The notes: generated by a model from the sequence alone, not told the origin. A DNA stretch of 35,393 nucleotides from an uncultured Bacilli bacterium (GCA_947588765.1 CANPZG010000013.1:1-35393); one strand, 5' to 3'; positions 6,517 to 16,102 are shown, counted from the stretch's first letter. Made by a program: numbers and translations.

Positions 6517-8736
6517 ATGCTATTAATGGATATTTTTGGAATAAAATCAGGTGTAATGGCTTTATTATTAACATTAGATGGCATAGTCTATAATTTTATC
6601 TGTGGTTTTTATGATATCTTTTTAGCGTTAACCCGTTTAAATTTATTTTCCAATGAAGATTATCAAACTATTGTCCAAAGAATATATATTATTATTGGAA
6701 TTGTAATGTTATTTACTTTATCTTATTCCTTACTAAGAGCAGTAATAAATCCGGATGAATATTCTAAGGGGGATAAATCAGCTTTAAATATTGTTAAAAA
6801 TATTATTATTTCTTTAGTTATAATTGTGGTATTACCTACTGTTTTTGATGTGGTCTATAGAGTTCAAGCGGTTATTTTAAATTCTGATGTGATAGGTAAA
6901 TTAATTTTAAATCAAGATGTTGGTACAAATGCTATTCGTGATGGTGGTAATACTATTGCGGTAAATGTATTTAGAGCATTTTTTCAAGTAAATCCTGATG
7001 CTGAGACTGGCGATTATAGTGGCGACTATGCAGGAGTTCAAACCGCTGTAGCAGGAGCTTTTGATGAAGTTAGTAGAGGGGGATCCTTCTATGTATTTAA
7101 TGGTAAATATGATTTTAATGGAACCGAATATAATTTTCCAAAATTAGTTGCGGATAATGTTATTAATTATTCTTATATAATTTCTACTATTGCGGGTGGT
7201 TTTGTTTTATGGTGTATTTTATTATTCTGTTTTGATTTGGGTATTCGGGCTATAAAACTAATCTTTTATCAAATGATTGCTCCAGTGGCAGTTGTTTGTC
7301 GGGTTATACCGGGATCTAAAACTAAAGATGTCTTTAATAACTGGTTAAAATTAGTTGTAGCTACATTCTTAGAAGTGTTTATTCGCGTTTTTGTTATGTA
7401 TCTAGGAGTTTATTTAATTACACTTTTAGTTACCAAGTTCCCTGATATTGCAGCTGCCGGAAATGATATGGGTTTAAATTTTTTCCAAAGAGTATTGTTA
7501 AAAGCATTCTTAATAATGGGATTAGTAGCCTTTATCAGACAAGCACCTAAATTGATTCAAGATGTATTTGGCTTTGATACTAAGGGCATGAACTTAGGAT
7601 TAAAAGGTTTAACTGAAAGAATTGGCGCCGGTGGTGGTTATGCCGTTAAAAATTTAGTAACTAATAGTGCTAAAGGATTAGCTAGAAGAGGTAGACATGC
7701 CGTACGAAATTTTAAAGAAACAAAAGGTCAAGGAGTAGGAAAAAGAACTCTTACTGCTACTAGAGAAGTTTTTAGTACCTTCGGTGGGTTAGGGGCAGGA
7801 TTTAGTTCTTTTGCCAGTGGCTTTAATGCCAAAAATGGTAAAGAGGCAAAAGAGGCTGCAGAAAAAGCCTTAAATAAATCAATGGAAAAGCAAGTTCAAA
7901 AAGATAAATATTGGGCTAAACATGGTGGCACAGTTGGTGGCGTTATTAAAGGTAAAGCTGAGGATGCTTTCAATGCTTTTATGGGTGTTGACGTTGCGGC
8001 GTATGATAGAGTCATTAAAGCAACTGGCGATGTGTCTCAAGCAAATGATGCTTTTAGAAATGAATTAAAAAAAGTTTTTGAAAAGCATAAAACTGATGCA
8101 ACAATTTTAACAGAAATGAAAGAAGAAGATTTTAAAGGTTCTCCAATGTTATATCAATTATATCAAGAATATCAAGGCCAATCTGTTGCAACTATTGAAC
8201 AAGATATTGAACGCCAAAGAAAGGAAGTTCAATCTCGGAGTGTAGATTATTATTATGAAGATGCTAAAAGAAAAGTAATAAATGAAATGATGGCAGCTGG
8301 AGCATCAAGAGAAGATATAGAACATGGTTTATCAATTGATGATAGCGTTGTTAAGGAAGAAGCTCGAAAATTCTTATTACAAGATTCTAATAGAATTGCT
8401 ATGCTTGATAGTATGATTGCCCAAATGACCAAATTTCAAATTACCAAACTTGGTGAAGTTGCCTTTGATGGCACGAGTGGAATTGGAAGTATTAAACAAG
8501 ATGAATTATATAATGCTAAAAATTTAGGAGAAAATGCTTTAGAAACTATGAAAAATGCTGGCATGAAGTTTGTTGATCCAGACCCTACAGTTACAGATAT
8601 GTCTAAGAAAAATCCTACAAGAACTCCTGGCAATACTGCTAAATACATTGATGATGTTGCATCCGTTGCTGGTAAAATGTCAAGTGATGCCTCATTTAAA
8701 AAACAAAAAATTATACAAAAACAACAAGATAAATAA
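6517..8736 (+). CDS. VirB6/TrbL-like T4SS membrane channel protein
   Basis: This polytopic membrane protein of 739 residues has likely membrane segments at about 53-76, 93-115, 219-240, 246-262, 282-305 and 325-342. An external loop of about 100 residues (115-218) is rich in Gly, Asp and Tyr. From about 345 a long cytoplasmic tail is charged and partly coiled-coil (for example EAKEAAEKALNKSMEKQ). Size, topology and position before PrgI and VirB4 match the VirB6/TrsL/TrbL inner-channel subunit of Gram-positive T4SSs. The start is the ATG at 6517 or three codons later at 6526, both behind GGTGGTGAA. Another PrgI-type gene follows after 23 bases. The large tail could recruit cytoplasmic partners. 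Confidence 0.8.
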   Translation: MLLMDIFGIKSGVMALLLTLDGIVYNFICGFYDIFLALTRLNLFSNEDYQTIVQRIYIIIGIVMLFTLSYSLLRAVINPDEYSKGDKSALNIVKNIIISLVIIVVLPTVFDVVYRVQAVILNSDVIGKLILNQDVGTNAIRDGGNTIAVNVFRAFFQVNPDAETGDYSGDYAGVQTAVAGAFDEVSRGGSFYVFNGKYDFNGTEYNFPKLVADNVINYSYIISTIAGGFVLWCILLFCFDLGIRAIKLIFYQMIAPVAVVCRVIPGSKTKDVFNNWLKLVVATFLEVFIRVFVMYLGVYLITLLVTKFPDIAAAGNDMGLNFFQRVLLKAFLIMGLVAFIRQAPKLIQDVFGFDTKGMNLGLKGLTERIGAGGGYAVKNLVTNSAKGLARRGRHAVRNFKETKGQGVGKRTLTATREVFSTFGGLGAGFSSFASGFNAKNGKEAKEAAEKALNKSMEKQVQKDKYWAKHGGTVGGVIKGKAEDAFNAFMGVDVAAYDRVIKATGDVSQANDAFRNELKKVFEKHKTDATILTEMKEEDFKGSPMLYQLYQEYQGQSVATIEQDIERQRKEVQSRSVDYYYEDAKRKVINEMMAAGASREDIEHGLSIDDSVVKEEARKFLLQDSNRIAMLDSMIAQMTKFQITKLGEVAFDGTSGIGSIKQDELYNAKNLGENALETMKNAGMKFVDPDPTVTDMSKKNPTRTPGNTAKYIDDVASVAGKMSSDASFKKQKIIQKQQDK

Positions 8737-8759
8737 TAATATAGAAAGGATAAAAGGGT

Positions 8760-9089
8760 ATGAATAATTTTATAATTCCTGCAAATACGAAAAAATCACA
8801 ATTAATATTAGGCTTTTTTACACCAACAGATTTAATAATATTCGGTACTGGTGTAAGTTTAACAATTATTTTGTTACTATTTATGCAAAATGCTAGCTTC
8901 TTTGAATTAGTTTTAATTCTACTGCCGGCATTAGTAACAGGATTTTTAGTTATGCCTGTTCCTAATTATCATAATATTTTGCAATTGATAACAAATATTG
9001 TGAATTTTTATAACGGAAGAAGAAATTATTATTGGAGAGGATGGTGTGTAAGAGATGAGTACGAGAACGAAATTAAACGACAAAAATAG
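8760..9089 (+). CDS. PrgI-family T4SS membrane protein
   Basis: The 109-residue protein has a short cytoplasmic start with F.IPAN, two close membrane helices (about 21-42 and 46-66), and a C-terminal segment containing the aromatic YYWRGWCVRDEYE typical of PrgI-family proteins. These small proteins are always found next to VirB4 in Gram-positive T4SSs and act as its membrane partner (VirB3-like position). An AGAAAGGA site precedes the start. Its 3' end overlaps the VirB4 N-terminal gene by 35 bases, which supports coupled translation. Confidence 0.82.
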   Translation: MNNFIIPANTKKSQLILGFFTPTDLIIFGTGVSLTIILLLFMQNASFFELVLILLPALVTGFLVMPVPNYHNILQLITNIVNFYNGRRNYYWRGWCVRDEYENEIKRQK

Positions 9090-9621
9090 TTCTAAATATA
9101 CAGAAAATTGGTTACCAGTAAAACAAATTATAAATGGGATGATTTTACTTGATACGGGTGAATATGTGACAGGTGTTAAGGTTGCACCCCGGAATATATT
9201 TATCATGGAATCAGGTTTACAACAAAGTATTATAAATAATTTACAAAATTTTTATAATTCTATTGATTATGAATTTTGGTTACTTATTGCTGATCGACCA
9301 GTAGATATTGATGTTTACTTATCAAGATTACAAATACTATATAATAATGCGACAAATAGCGCTATAAAAAAACTTATTATGCAAGATATAAATAAAGCTA
9401 ATTTATTTATGAGTGCTGAATATAATGTCGTTGATACAGAATATTATATTTTATTTAAAGAAAAAAGAATGGAATTAGTGCAAAAGAAATTACATAATTT
9501 GATGAGTGGATTAGCTACAGCAGGTCTTCAATCAAGTCAAACATCTAATAATGATTTAAGAATTCTTTTAGATAATTATTTAAATGGTGGAGAACAAACT
9601 ACCTTTGGGACGGTGATGTAA
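9055..9621 (+). CDS. VirB4 N-terminal domain as a separate protein
   Basis: This 188-residue soluble protein matches the N-terminal domain of VirB4/TrsE-type conjugation ATPases: NWLPVKQIINGMILLDTGEY, then a ferredoxin-like alpha-beta region with YEFWLLIADRPVDID and EYYILFKEK. In most relatives this domain is fused to the ATPase encoded by the next gene. Here a clean TAA at 9619-9621 ends it and the ATPase gene begins one base later in another frame. The start ATG has GGAGAGGATGG upstream. The two products together (782 residues) have the normal length of a full VirB4, so they probably act as one split subunit. Confidence 0.78.
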   Translation: MSTRTKLNDKNSSKYTENWLPVKQIINGMILLDTGEYVTGVKVAPRNIFIMESGLQQSIINNLQNFYNSIDYEFWLLIADRPVDIDVYLSRLQILYNNATNSAIKKLIMQDINKANLFMSAEYNVVDTEYYILFKEKRMELVQKKLHNLMSGLATAGLQSSQTSNNDLRILLDNYLNGGEQTTFGTVM

Positions 9622-9622
9622 A

Positions 9623-11407
9623 ATGAAATTAAAAAGTGAATTAGCCCCTAAGGGAATGGAATTTAAACCAACAGAATTTATGTTAGGTGGAAAATATTCT
9701 ACTATTTTAACTATAGTTTCTTATCCTAAAAATATTATGTTAGGTCATTTAGCTAATTTAACAAGTATTCAAGGTGTTAAAATTGCCGTAAAACATATTC
9801 CAATTGAATTTGCTGTATTACAAAAAATGTTAAATAAAGAAATCGCCGATTTGAAACAAAGATATCAAAATGAAAAAGACCAAACAATGCAAGAAATGAT
9901 TCGTCAAGATTATGAATCACTAGAACAATTTATTCAAATGTTGGCCGCTACGCAAGCAAGAATTTTTGATTTTCAAATGCATTTATTAATTACGGCTGAT
10001 ACAAAAGAAGAATTGGATTTAAGAAAAATTCATGTTCGTAGTTTACTTGAAGGTTTAGGAATGAAGTCTGTAGCTTTAATGTTTGAACAAGAAAAAGCCT
10101 TAAAATCAATTATTCCAATATTCCCACCTCAAGATATTGAACAAAGAATTGGTACGCCAATACCATCTATTACTATTGCAGGAATGTATCCATTTATTTT
10201 CGATAGTATTAAAGACCCGGGAGATGCGACATTGTTAGGTGTGGATTTCTCCGGTGGGGTTATTCTATTTAATCAATTCCTATATCAAATAAAGAAAGAA
10301 AATAATCGTAATAATGCCAATATAATTATTCTTGGTACATCTGGTTCTGGTAAATCAACAGCTGCCAAATTATTACTTCGAACTCATTTAAGAAATGGTT
10401 GCAAAGTTGTTTGTGTAGACCCTGAAGGTGAACTTGAAGAAATGTGTCGTTCTATTGGTGGTGATTTTCTTGATTTAGGTAAAGGTGGCGATTTTGGTAT
10501 GGTTAACCCATTAGAAATTGTCATTGATGCTGATGAAGAAGAAATTGAACAAGGCTTAGGTTATACTGTTTTAACAAGAACTATTCAACAATTAAAAGCT
10601 TTCATGAAATACTATACTCCTAGTATTGAAGAAGATGTTTTAAATATGTTTAGTGAAGTAGTTCAAGATACATATAAAAGATTTAAAATAGATTTTGATA
10701 CCGATTATACAACTTTGACAAGTAATGATTTTCCAACCTTTGATGATGTTTATGCTACTATTAAAGGACGTTTACTTTCTATGACTGATGCTACTCATGA
10801 AAGAGATATAATGGAAAGATTAGAATTAAAGATTAGACCTTTAGTAAAAGAATTAAGATATTATTTTACAGGTCATACAACCTTAAGTATTCAAAGTGAT
10901 TTTATTGTCTTTAATATCAAAGAATTAATGAATAGTGATGAAAATATTAAGAATGCTTTATTCTTTAATATCTTAAAATATGCTTGGGGCTTATGCTTAG
11001 ATAAAGATGTTAATACGGCCATGTATGTTGATGAAGCCCATGTATTGTTATCAAGCCATAACGAATTAGGTGCAGAATTCTTAGCTCAAATTCAAAGAAG
11101 AAGTCGAAAATATAATACGGGAACAATTATTGTTACCCAACAACCTACCGACTTTGCAGCTCCTAACTTAATAATGCATGGTAAAGCCATATTTGATAAT
11201 GCAGCATATTACTTAGTTATGAACTTAAGAAAACAAGCAGTAGAAGATTTGAGTAAATTAATTGACTTAAATGAAAGCGAAAAAGAATCTATTAAATATT
11301 ATAATCAAGGGGATGCGTTATTTATCTGTGGTAACAGAAGAATGAGAATTCAAGTTGTTGTTTCCCAAGAAGAATTAGATTCCTTTGGTGCTGGGGGAGG
11401 ATTATAA
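9623..11407 (+). CDS. VirB4-like T4SS ATPase
   Basis: The 594-residue ATPase has an accessory N-terminal region (1-190) and a RecA-type motor. Walker A is G238-TSGSGK-S245 and Walker B is AMYVDEAH, with D470 and E471, followed by RRSRKYNTGTIIVTQQP. VirB4 hexamers dock at the inner-membrane channel and energise assembly and transport. The FEFKPTEF-like start region continues directly from where the preceding gene stops in fused homologues. GGTGATG, partly inside the upstream gene, can act as ribosome-binding site, so translation is likely coupled. It is followed by the wall hydrolase after 32 bases, a common order in Gram-positive T4SSs. Confidence 0.9.
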   Translation: MKLKSELAPKGMEFKPTEFMLGGKYSTILTIVSYPKNIMLGHLANLTSIQGVKIAVKHIPIEFAVLQKMLNKEIADLKQRYQNEKDQTMQEMIRQDYESLEQFIQMLAATQARIFDFQMHLLITADTKEELDLRKIHVRSLLEGLGMKSVALMFEQEKALKSIIPIFPPQDIEQRIGTPIPSITIAGMYPFIFDSIKDPGDATLLGVDFSGGVILFNQFLYQIKKENNRNNANIIILGTSGSGKSTAAKLLLRTHLRNGCKVVCVDPEGELEEMCRSIGGDFLDLGKGGDFGMVNPLEIVIDADEEEIEQGLGYTVLTRTIQQLKAFMKYYTPSIEEDVLNMFSEVVQDTYKRFKIDFDTDYTTLTSNDFPTFDDVYATIKGRLLSMTDATHERDIMERLELKIRPLVKELRYYFTGHTTLSIQSDFIVFNIKELMNSDENIKNALFFNILKYAWGLCLDKDVNTAMYVDEAHVLLSSHNELGAEFLAQIQRRSRKYNTGTIIVTQQPTDFAAPNLIMHGKAIFDNAAYYLVMNLRKQAVEDLSKLIDLNESEKESIKYYNQGDALFICGNRRMRIQVVVSQEELDSFGAGGGL

Positions 11408-11439
11408 AATAATTCTTTAAAGTTTGGTGGTGAATTTTA

Positions 11440-13002
11440 ATGGCTGAAGAAAAGAAAGATAGTAAAAATAATGTAGCAAATAACCAAAATGCTACTTCTT
11501 TTCGTGGTAAAAAAAATTCAGCAAATCAAACTGAAGACAATAGATTATTATATGATCCTGAATATCGGCAACATAATTTTTTAAATAGCAATATTACTAG
11601 AGAAGATGATGAAGAACAAGAAGAATCTAGTGAAGAAGAGGAAAAAGAAACAGAAGAAAAACAAGATGAGCAACAAGCCACAAATTCTGAAGAACAAAAA
11701 CCTCAAGAAAATGTAAGTAATGCCAGACCAAAAGTTAATAATCGTGAAAAATTAAGAGTAAAAGGCAATTCTAAAATGAATAAAGCTGATTTTATTTTAA
11801 AATTTCATAAATATAAGATTATCATTATTATTGCTTCAATAATATTAGTATTGTTTATGATACTTATTCTTTTTGGGGCTATAGGTGATGCTGAAGAAAG
11901 TGACAACTCAAATTCTTTTTGTTCTTCAGGTACTGGAGGTAATTTATTATCTTTCCTTGAAGCATGGGAAGGTAATGAAGGCTATTGTGAAGTGAATGGA
12001 GAAAAAGGATATACAGCTAAAAATTTAGGCGATGGGGCGATAACTCTTGGTTCTGGTTTTACTAACTTAGCAATGGATGCAGATGTGATATCTTATATTC
12101 ATAGTAATGGTTGGGCTGCATATTTTCTTGGAAATACAGTTACAGTTGGAATGTGTGTGCCAATTTCAGTTTTTGAAAGAGTGCAATTATTTGCTATTGA
12201 AAGAACTTATGCTAAAGCAATAGATGATGCTGCTAATAAATATAATGTGGTTTTAACTCAATATCAAAAAGATGCTTTAACCGATTTTAATTATAATCAA
12301 GGAACAGCTTATAGCGATAGACTTTTATCGGCTTATGCTTCCGGGGGTTATTCCGGCTTATGGAATGAAATGAAAATTCATACTAAAGGTGGCATGGCAG
12401 GAATTATGAAACGACTTAAAGCAGAATTTGCTTTATTTGTTACTGGGGATTATTCAGATCAAAATTTATTTTATAGTCGTAGTATTGGTAATTTTGATGA
12501 CTATAATTCTGAAAAAGTTATGTCAAGAATGTTAAATTGTCGAACTTCATCTAATGGATTTATAATGCCATTAGAGGATAATACTTATCGTTGTTCATCA
12601 TCTTTTGGTCCAAGAAAACCGCCAACTCAAGGTGCAAGTTCAAATCATGGTGGTATTGATTTAGGGGCAAGTTGTGGTATACCAGTTCATGCTGCTCAAG
12701 ATGGTACTATTTCTATTAGAAGATCTGACAGTACCGGTGGTGGTAATTGGATTCAAATTGAACATGGAAATGGTATGGCTACCCGATATTTACATATGTC
12801 AAGATTTGCTAGTTATGGTGAAGGAAGTAAAGTACGACAAGGCGATGTAATAGGATATGTTGGAACAACAGGAACTTCTACTGGTTGCCACTTAGATTTT
12901 AGAATTTTAGTTAATGGCACAGCAGTAAATCCTATGGATTATATTAAAGATATAATTAAACCATTTGATAATAATTTTTATAAGTGTAATCATAATTATT
13001 AA
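11440..13002 (+). CDS. T4SS cell-wall hydrolase: GH24-type lysozyme plus M23 peptidase
   Basis: The 520-residue bitopic protein has a cytoplasmic acidic Glu/Gln-rich tail (1-125), one membrane helix (about 126-148), a T4-lysozyme-like GH24 domain (about 165-350: FLEAWEG with the probable catalytic E177, DGAITLGSGFT, and YQKDALTDFNYNQG) and a C-terminal M23 LytM-like domain (about 380-510: HGGID with H403 and D407, YLHM, GCHLDF). It would locally open peptidoglycan for the secretion channel (VirB1/TrsG role). The usual M23 H-x-H is H484-L-D486 here, so one zinc ligand is changed. The exported part holds eight cysteines, an unusual number for a Gram-positive protein, suggesting disulfides. The start follows GGTGGTGAA. 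Confidence 0.88.
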   Translation: MAEEKKDSKNNVANNQNATSFRGKKNSANQTEDNRLLYDPEYRQHNFLNSNITREDDEEQEESSEEEEKETEEKQDEQQATNSEEQKPQENVSNARPKVNNREKLRVKGNSKMNKADFILKFHKYKIIIIIASIILVLFMILILFGAIGDAEESDNSNSFCSSGTGGNLLSFLEAWEGNEGYCEVNGEKGYTAKNLGDGAITLGSGFTNLAMDADVISYIHSNGWAAYFLGNTVTVGMCVPISVFERVQLFAIERTYAKAIDDAANKYNVVLTQYQKDALTDFNYNQGTAYSDRLLSAYASGGYSGLWNEMKIHTKGGMAGIMKRLKAEFALFVTGDYSDQNLFYSRSIGNFDDYNSEKVMSRMLNCRTSSNGFIMPLEDNTYRCSSSFGPRKPPTQGASSNHGGIDLGASCGIPVHAAQDGTISIRRSDSTGGGNWIQIEHGNGMATRYLHMSRFASYGEGSKVRQGDVIGYVGTTGTSTGCHLDFRILVNGTAVNPMDYIKDIIKPFDNNFYKCNHNY

Positions 13003-13016
13003 AATAAGGAGCCAAA

Positions 13017-13784
13017 ATGAAAAAAATAATTATTTGTATATTTTTAGTATTTCTTTGTTCTGGATGTAGTGTAACATATAATTTAGAAATTAATGAAAAT
13101 GATTTTCAAGAAAATATAAGTATTTATAGTCAAGAAGACTCTACTGAAACATATGATGGAACTAATATTTTTGATTTTTATAATTTACAAAAAAATGAAA
13201 GAATTCCTAAATATTTTGATCATGGATATGATTTAGAATATTATACGGGAACTATTAGTGAAGATTTATTGTATAAAGTAGAAGATTACAGTAATGAAGA
13301 AAACAGAGGTATTCAATTAAGTGCTAATTTTGATGATACAGATTTCTATCGTTCCGCTGCAATTAAGCAATGTTTTGAAGAATTAGATAGGCAAAAAGAA
13401 AATGGATATGTTTTATTACGGACTAATAATAAATGTAATTTATTCGAAACTTATCCTATACTTGAAAATATTACTATTAGAATTAAAACAGATTTAGAAG
13501 TAATAGCTTCTAATGCCGATAATGTAGATGATAATGTATATATATGGGATATAAATAGAAATAATTATAATAATAAATCTATTCATTTAACATATGTTTT
13601 ACCAGGTAGTATAAAAAAACCAGAAGAACAACAACCAATAACCCCTGAAGAAAATGTTGAAGAAAATAAAGAAGAAGTTGTTGAAAATACAGAAGAAGGT
13701 AATTATAATATATTTCTAATTTTAGGAAGTTTTGTTGTTTTAGCTTTAGTTATTTACTTTGTTTTAAAATATAAAAATAAATAA
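13017..13784 (+). CDS. Membrane-anchored lipoprotein of the T4SS cluster
   Basis: This 255-residue protein has a signal peptide with a lipobox-like LCSGC (lipidated Cys probably C17). An extracytoplasmic beta-rich domain follows, with a CSVTYNLEI opening and IRIKTDLEVIASNAD then VYIWDINR, reminiscent of LppM/DUF3153-type lipoproteins. A Glu/Pro linker and a second membrane helix (about 229-250) complete it. Two cysteines in the middle of the domain (KQCF, NKCN) may pair. It begins 14 bases after the wall hydrolase with AAGGAG before the ATG. A structural role in the wall-spanning part of the T4SS is inferred from position only. Confidence 0.6.
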   Translation: MKKIIICIFLVFLCSGCSVTYNLEINENDFQENISIYSQEDSTETYDGTNIFDFYNLQKNERIPKYFDHGYDLEYYTGTISEDLLYKVEDYSNEENRGIQLSANFDDTDFYRSAAIKQCFEELDRQKENGYVLLRTNNKCNLFETYPILENITIRIKTDLEVIASNADNVDDNVYIWDINRNNYNNKSIHLTYVLPGSIKKPEEQQPITPEENVEENKEEVVENTEEGNYNIFLILGSFVVLALVIYFVLKYKNK

Positions 13785-13791
13785 TATTTAG

Positions 13792-13820
13792 TTGTGAAAT
13801 AAATAAATATTTTGTATAAT
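13792..13820 (+). promoter_or_regulatory. Internal promoter before the VirD4 gene
   Basis: TTGTGA (13792-13797) and TATAAT (13815-13820) are spaced by 17 bases, with the ATG 24 bases further on behind AAGGAAGG. It would allow the coupling protein to be expressed apart from the rest. Confidence 0.55.
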
Positions 13821-13843
13821 ATTGAAGGAAGGAAAGAATATTA

Positions 13844-16102
13844 ATGAAGTTCAAAATAGATAAAAAAGATTTATTAATGTTTGTAATTTATTGTATTTTA
13901 CTATTGTATTTATGTGCAATAGCTGTTTTGAATTTCACTTCATTAATTAATGAAGGTGTTTTTTATGGTTTAATGCCATTTAAAGCTTTTACAATGCCTT
14001 ATTTGCCTGTAACTATTTTATTATTTGTGGGCTCTTTAATTGCCATATTTTCAAGTGTGTCATCTTATATTTTTAAAAAAGATAAAAGTGGTGGCATAGG
14101 TATTAAGATAAAGAAAAAAGAAAGTGATGGCTATGCCAAATGGGCTGAAGCTAAAGAAATAAAAAAAGGTGAAGATGTTGTTAAAATTAATAGATTAGCG
14201 GATACTTTAGATGCTGCAGGTGTACCTTTAATAAATAATGAAAAGGAAACTTATGTTGATAATGGGGAATATCATAACTTAGTTATTGGATCTACTGGTT
14301 CTGGTAAAACTCAAACTATTGTTAAACCAATGGTTAATTTCTTAGCTAAAAAAGGCGAAAGTATGATAATTACTGACCCTAAAGGAGAAATTTATAAATA
14401 TTCAGCTAATTATTTAAAATCTTTAGGTTATAAAATTATTCTTTTAAACTTTCGGGAACCCCAAAATGGTAATGCGTGGAATCCTTTAACTTTACCATAT
14501 CAATACTATAAGAGTGGTAATATTGATAAAGCTACGGAATTACTAGATGATATTGCTTTAAATATTTTGTATGACCCTAGTAATAAAAATGATTCTGATT
14601 TCTGGGAAAAAAGTGCGGCCGATTATTTCTCTGGTTTAGCTCTTGGTTTATTCATGGACGCTCAAGAAAAAGAAATTAACTTAAATAGTATTAACTTAAT
14701 GAGTACCGTGGGAGAAGAAAGATGTGGAACTAGTCACTATATTAATGAATATTTCCGTTTTAAAGGGGAAAGTTCCAGTGCTTATATATTTGCATCAAAT
14801 ACTATAAATGCGCCAAGTGATACTAAAGGTGGTATTCTTTCAACTTTTAGACAAAAGATTAGAAAATTCTCAACCCAAGAAAACTTAAGTGAAATGTTAT
14901 CATATAGTGATTTTGATTTAAGAAGTATTGGTAATGGTAAGACCGCAATATTTATGATTATTCATGATGAAAAGAAAACTTACCATAGTTTAATGACTAT
15001 TTTTATCAAACAATGTTATGAAACATTAATTGATGTAGCTCAAGAAAATGGTGGTAAACTTCCTATTAGAACTAATTTTATTCTTGATGAGTTTGCCAAC
15101 ATGCCTCCATTAAAAGATGTTGATGCGATGATTTCGGCGGCTCGGAGTAGATTAATTCGTTTTACTTTTATCATTCAAAACTTTGCACAATTAAATCAAG
15201 TTTATGGTGAAGAAGTCGCCCAAGTTATTCGCGGTAACTGTGGTAATTTAATTTATTTAATTAGTACCGAACTTAAAGCTCTAGAAGAAATTAGTAAAAT
15301 GTGTGGGGAAGTAAAAGTTACTGATGATAAAGATAAGAATGCGACAAGACCATTAATATCAATAACTGATTTACAAAAAATGAAATTATTTGAGGGTATT
15401 ATTATTCGACTACGGACTAATCCTTATAGAGTAAAATTACAACCCGATTTTAAAATAGATTGGGGAATCAAGAGAATTGAAGAACCGTATCCGCAAAGAA
15501 TGAAACAACCGGTAGAATTATTTGATTTGAAAAAATTTGTTATGGAAGAACGTAACAAATTAATGGCCGAACAAAGTAATAATATGGGTGGAGGAATGGA
15601 TAACCCATTTGCCAATCCATTCAGTAATCCAATGGGTAGTCCATTTGGTATGGGCGGTATGGGACCTTCTTCGATGAGTTCTTTAGGTGGCTTAGATTCA
15701 CCATTTGCATCTCCAGCCAAAGAAACAAAAAAACCTCCGATGGGAAATTTAGATTTAGATGCGATGCTTAAAGATATAGATGAAAAATTAAAAGCCTTTG
15801 AATTAGAAGAGGAAGAAGCTAAGCGAGCTGAAAAAGCTAAATTAGAAGAAGAAGATGTCGTTCTTGATGCTGAAACTAAAGAAAAGGATGAAGAACCTAA
15901 AACTGAATCAACAAAAGAACCTGATACCGAAGAACTAGAAGAAGTACCAGTAGAAAAAACTGTTAGTACACCTATTGAAGAATCCACACCGACTGAAAAT
16001 GGCGAAAAACCAAAAATTAATGTTGATGCGGATAGTATCATAGTTAATGAAAATGTTATTACCGATGATGAATTCTTTGATGATTTCTTTGGTGATGAAT
16101 AG
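13844..16102 (+). CDS. VirD4/TraG-type T4SS coupling protein
   Basis: The 752-residue ATPase has two N-terminal membrane helices (about 10-33 and 53-76) and a cytoplasmic motor. Walker A is G149-STGSGK-T156 and Walker B is FILDEFANM with D415 and E416, followed by SAARSRLIRFTFIIQNFAQL. VirD4 proteins bring DNA or protein substrates to the T4SS. From about residue 570 the sequence becomes an unusual tail: a Gly/Met/Pro/Phe-rich stretch with repeated (N/S)PF units, then about 130 residues very rich in Glu and Lys, ending DDEFFDDFFGDE. Such tails can bind substrates or adaptors. No relaxase accompanies it in the window. Confidence 0.9.
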   Translation: MKFKIDKKDLLMFVIYCILLLYLCAIAVLNFTSLINEGVFYGLMPFKAFTMPYLPVTILLFVGSLIAIFSSVSSYIFKKDKSGGIGIKIKKKESDGYAKWAEAKEIKKGEDVVKINRLADTLDAAGVPLINNEKETYVDNGEYHNLVIGSTGSGKTQTIVKPMVNFLAKKGESMIITDPKGEIYKYSANYLKSLGYKIILLNFREPQNGNAWNPLTLPYQYYKSGNIDKATELLDDIALNILYDPSNKNDSDFWEKSAADYFSGLALGLFMDAQEKEINLNSINLMSTVGEERCGTSHYINEYFRFKGESSSAYIFASNTINAPSDTKGGILSTFRQKIRKFSTQENLSEMLSYSDFDLRSIGNGKTAIFMIIHDEKKTYHSLMTIFIKQCYETLIDVAQENGGKLPIRTNFILDEFANMPPLKDVDAMISAARSRLIRFTFIIQNFAQLNQVYGEEVAQVIRGNCGNLIYLISTELKALEEISKMCGEVKVTDDKDKNATRPLISITDLQKMKLFEGIIIRLRTNPYRVKLQPDFKIDWGIKRIEEPYPQRMKQPVELFDLKKFVMEERNKLMAEQSNNMGGGMDNPFANPFSNPMGSPFGMGGMGPSSMSSLGGLDSPFASPAKETKKPPMGNLDLDAMLKDIDEKLKAFELEEEEAKRAEKAKLEEEDVVLDAETKEKDEEPKTESTKEPDTEELEEVPVEKTVSTPIEESTPTENGEKPKINVDADSIIVNENVITDDEFFDDFFGDE

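Noticed and set aside
8570-8767. Short + strand frame overlapping the end of the VirB6-like gene
   Set aside because: It overlaps two well-supported genes, lacks a ribosome site and has low-complexity content.
9055-11407. VirB4 as a pseudogene broken by a frameshift
   Set aside because: The first part ends at a domain boundary and the second has its own start and ribosome site; both keep their motifs.
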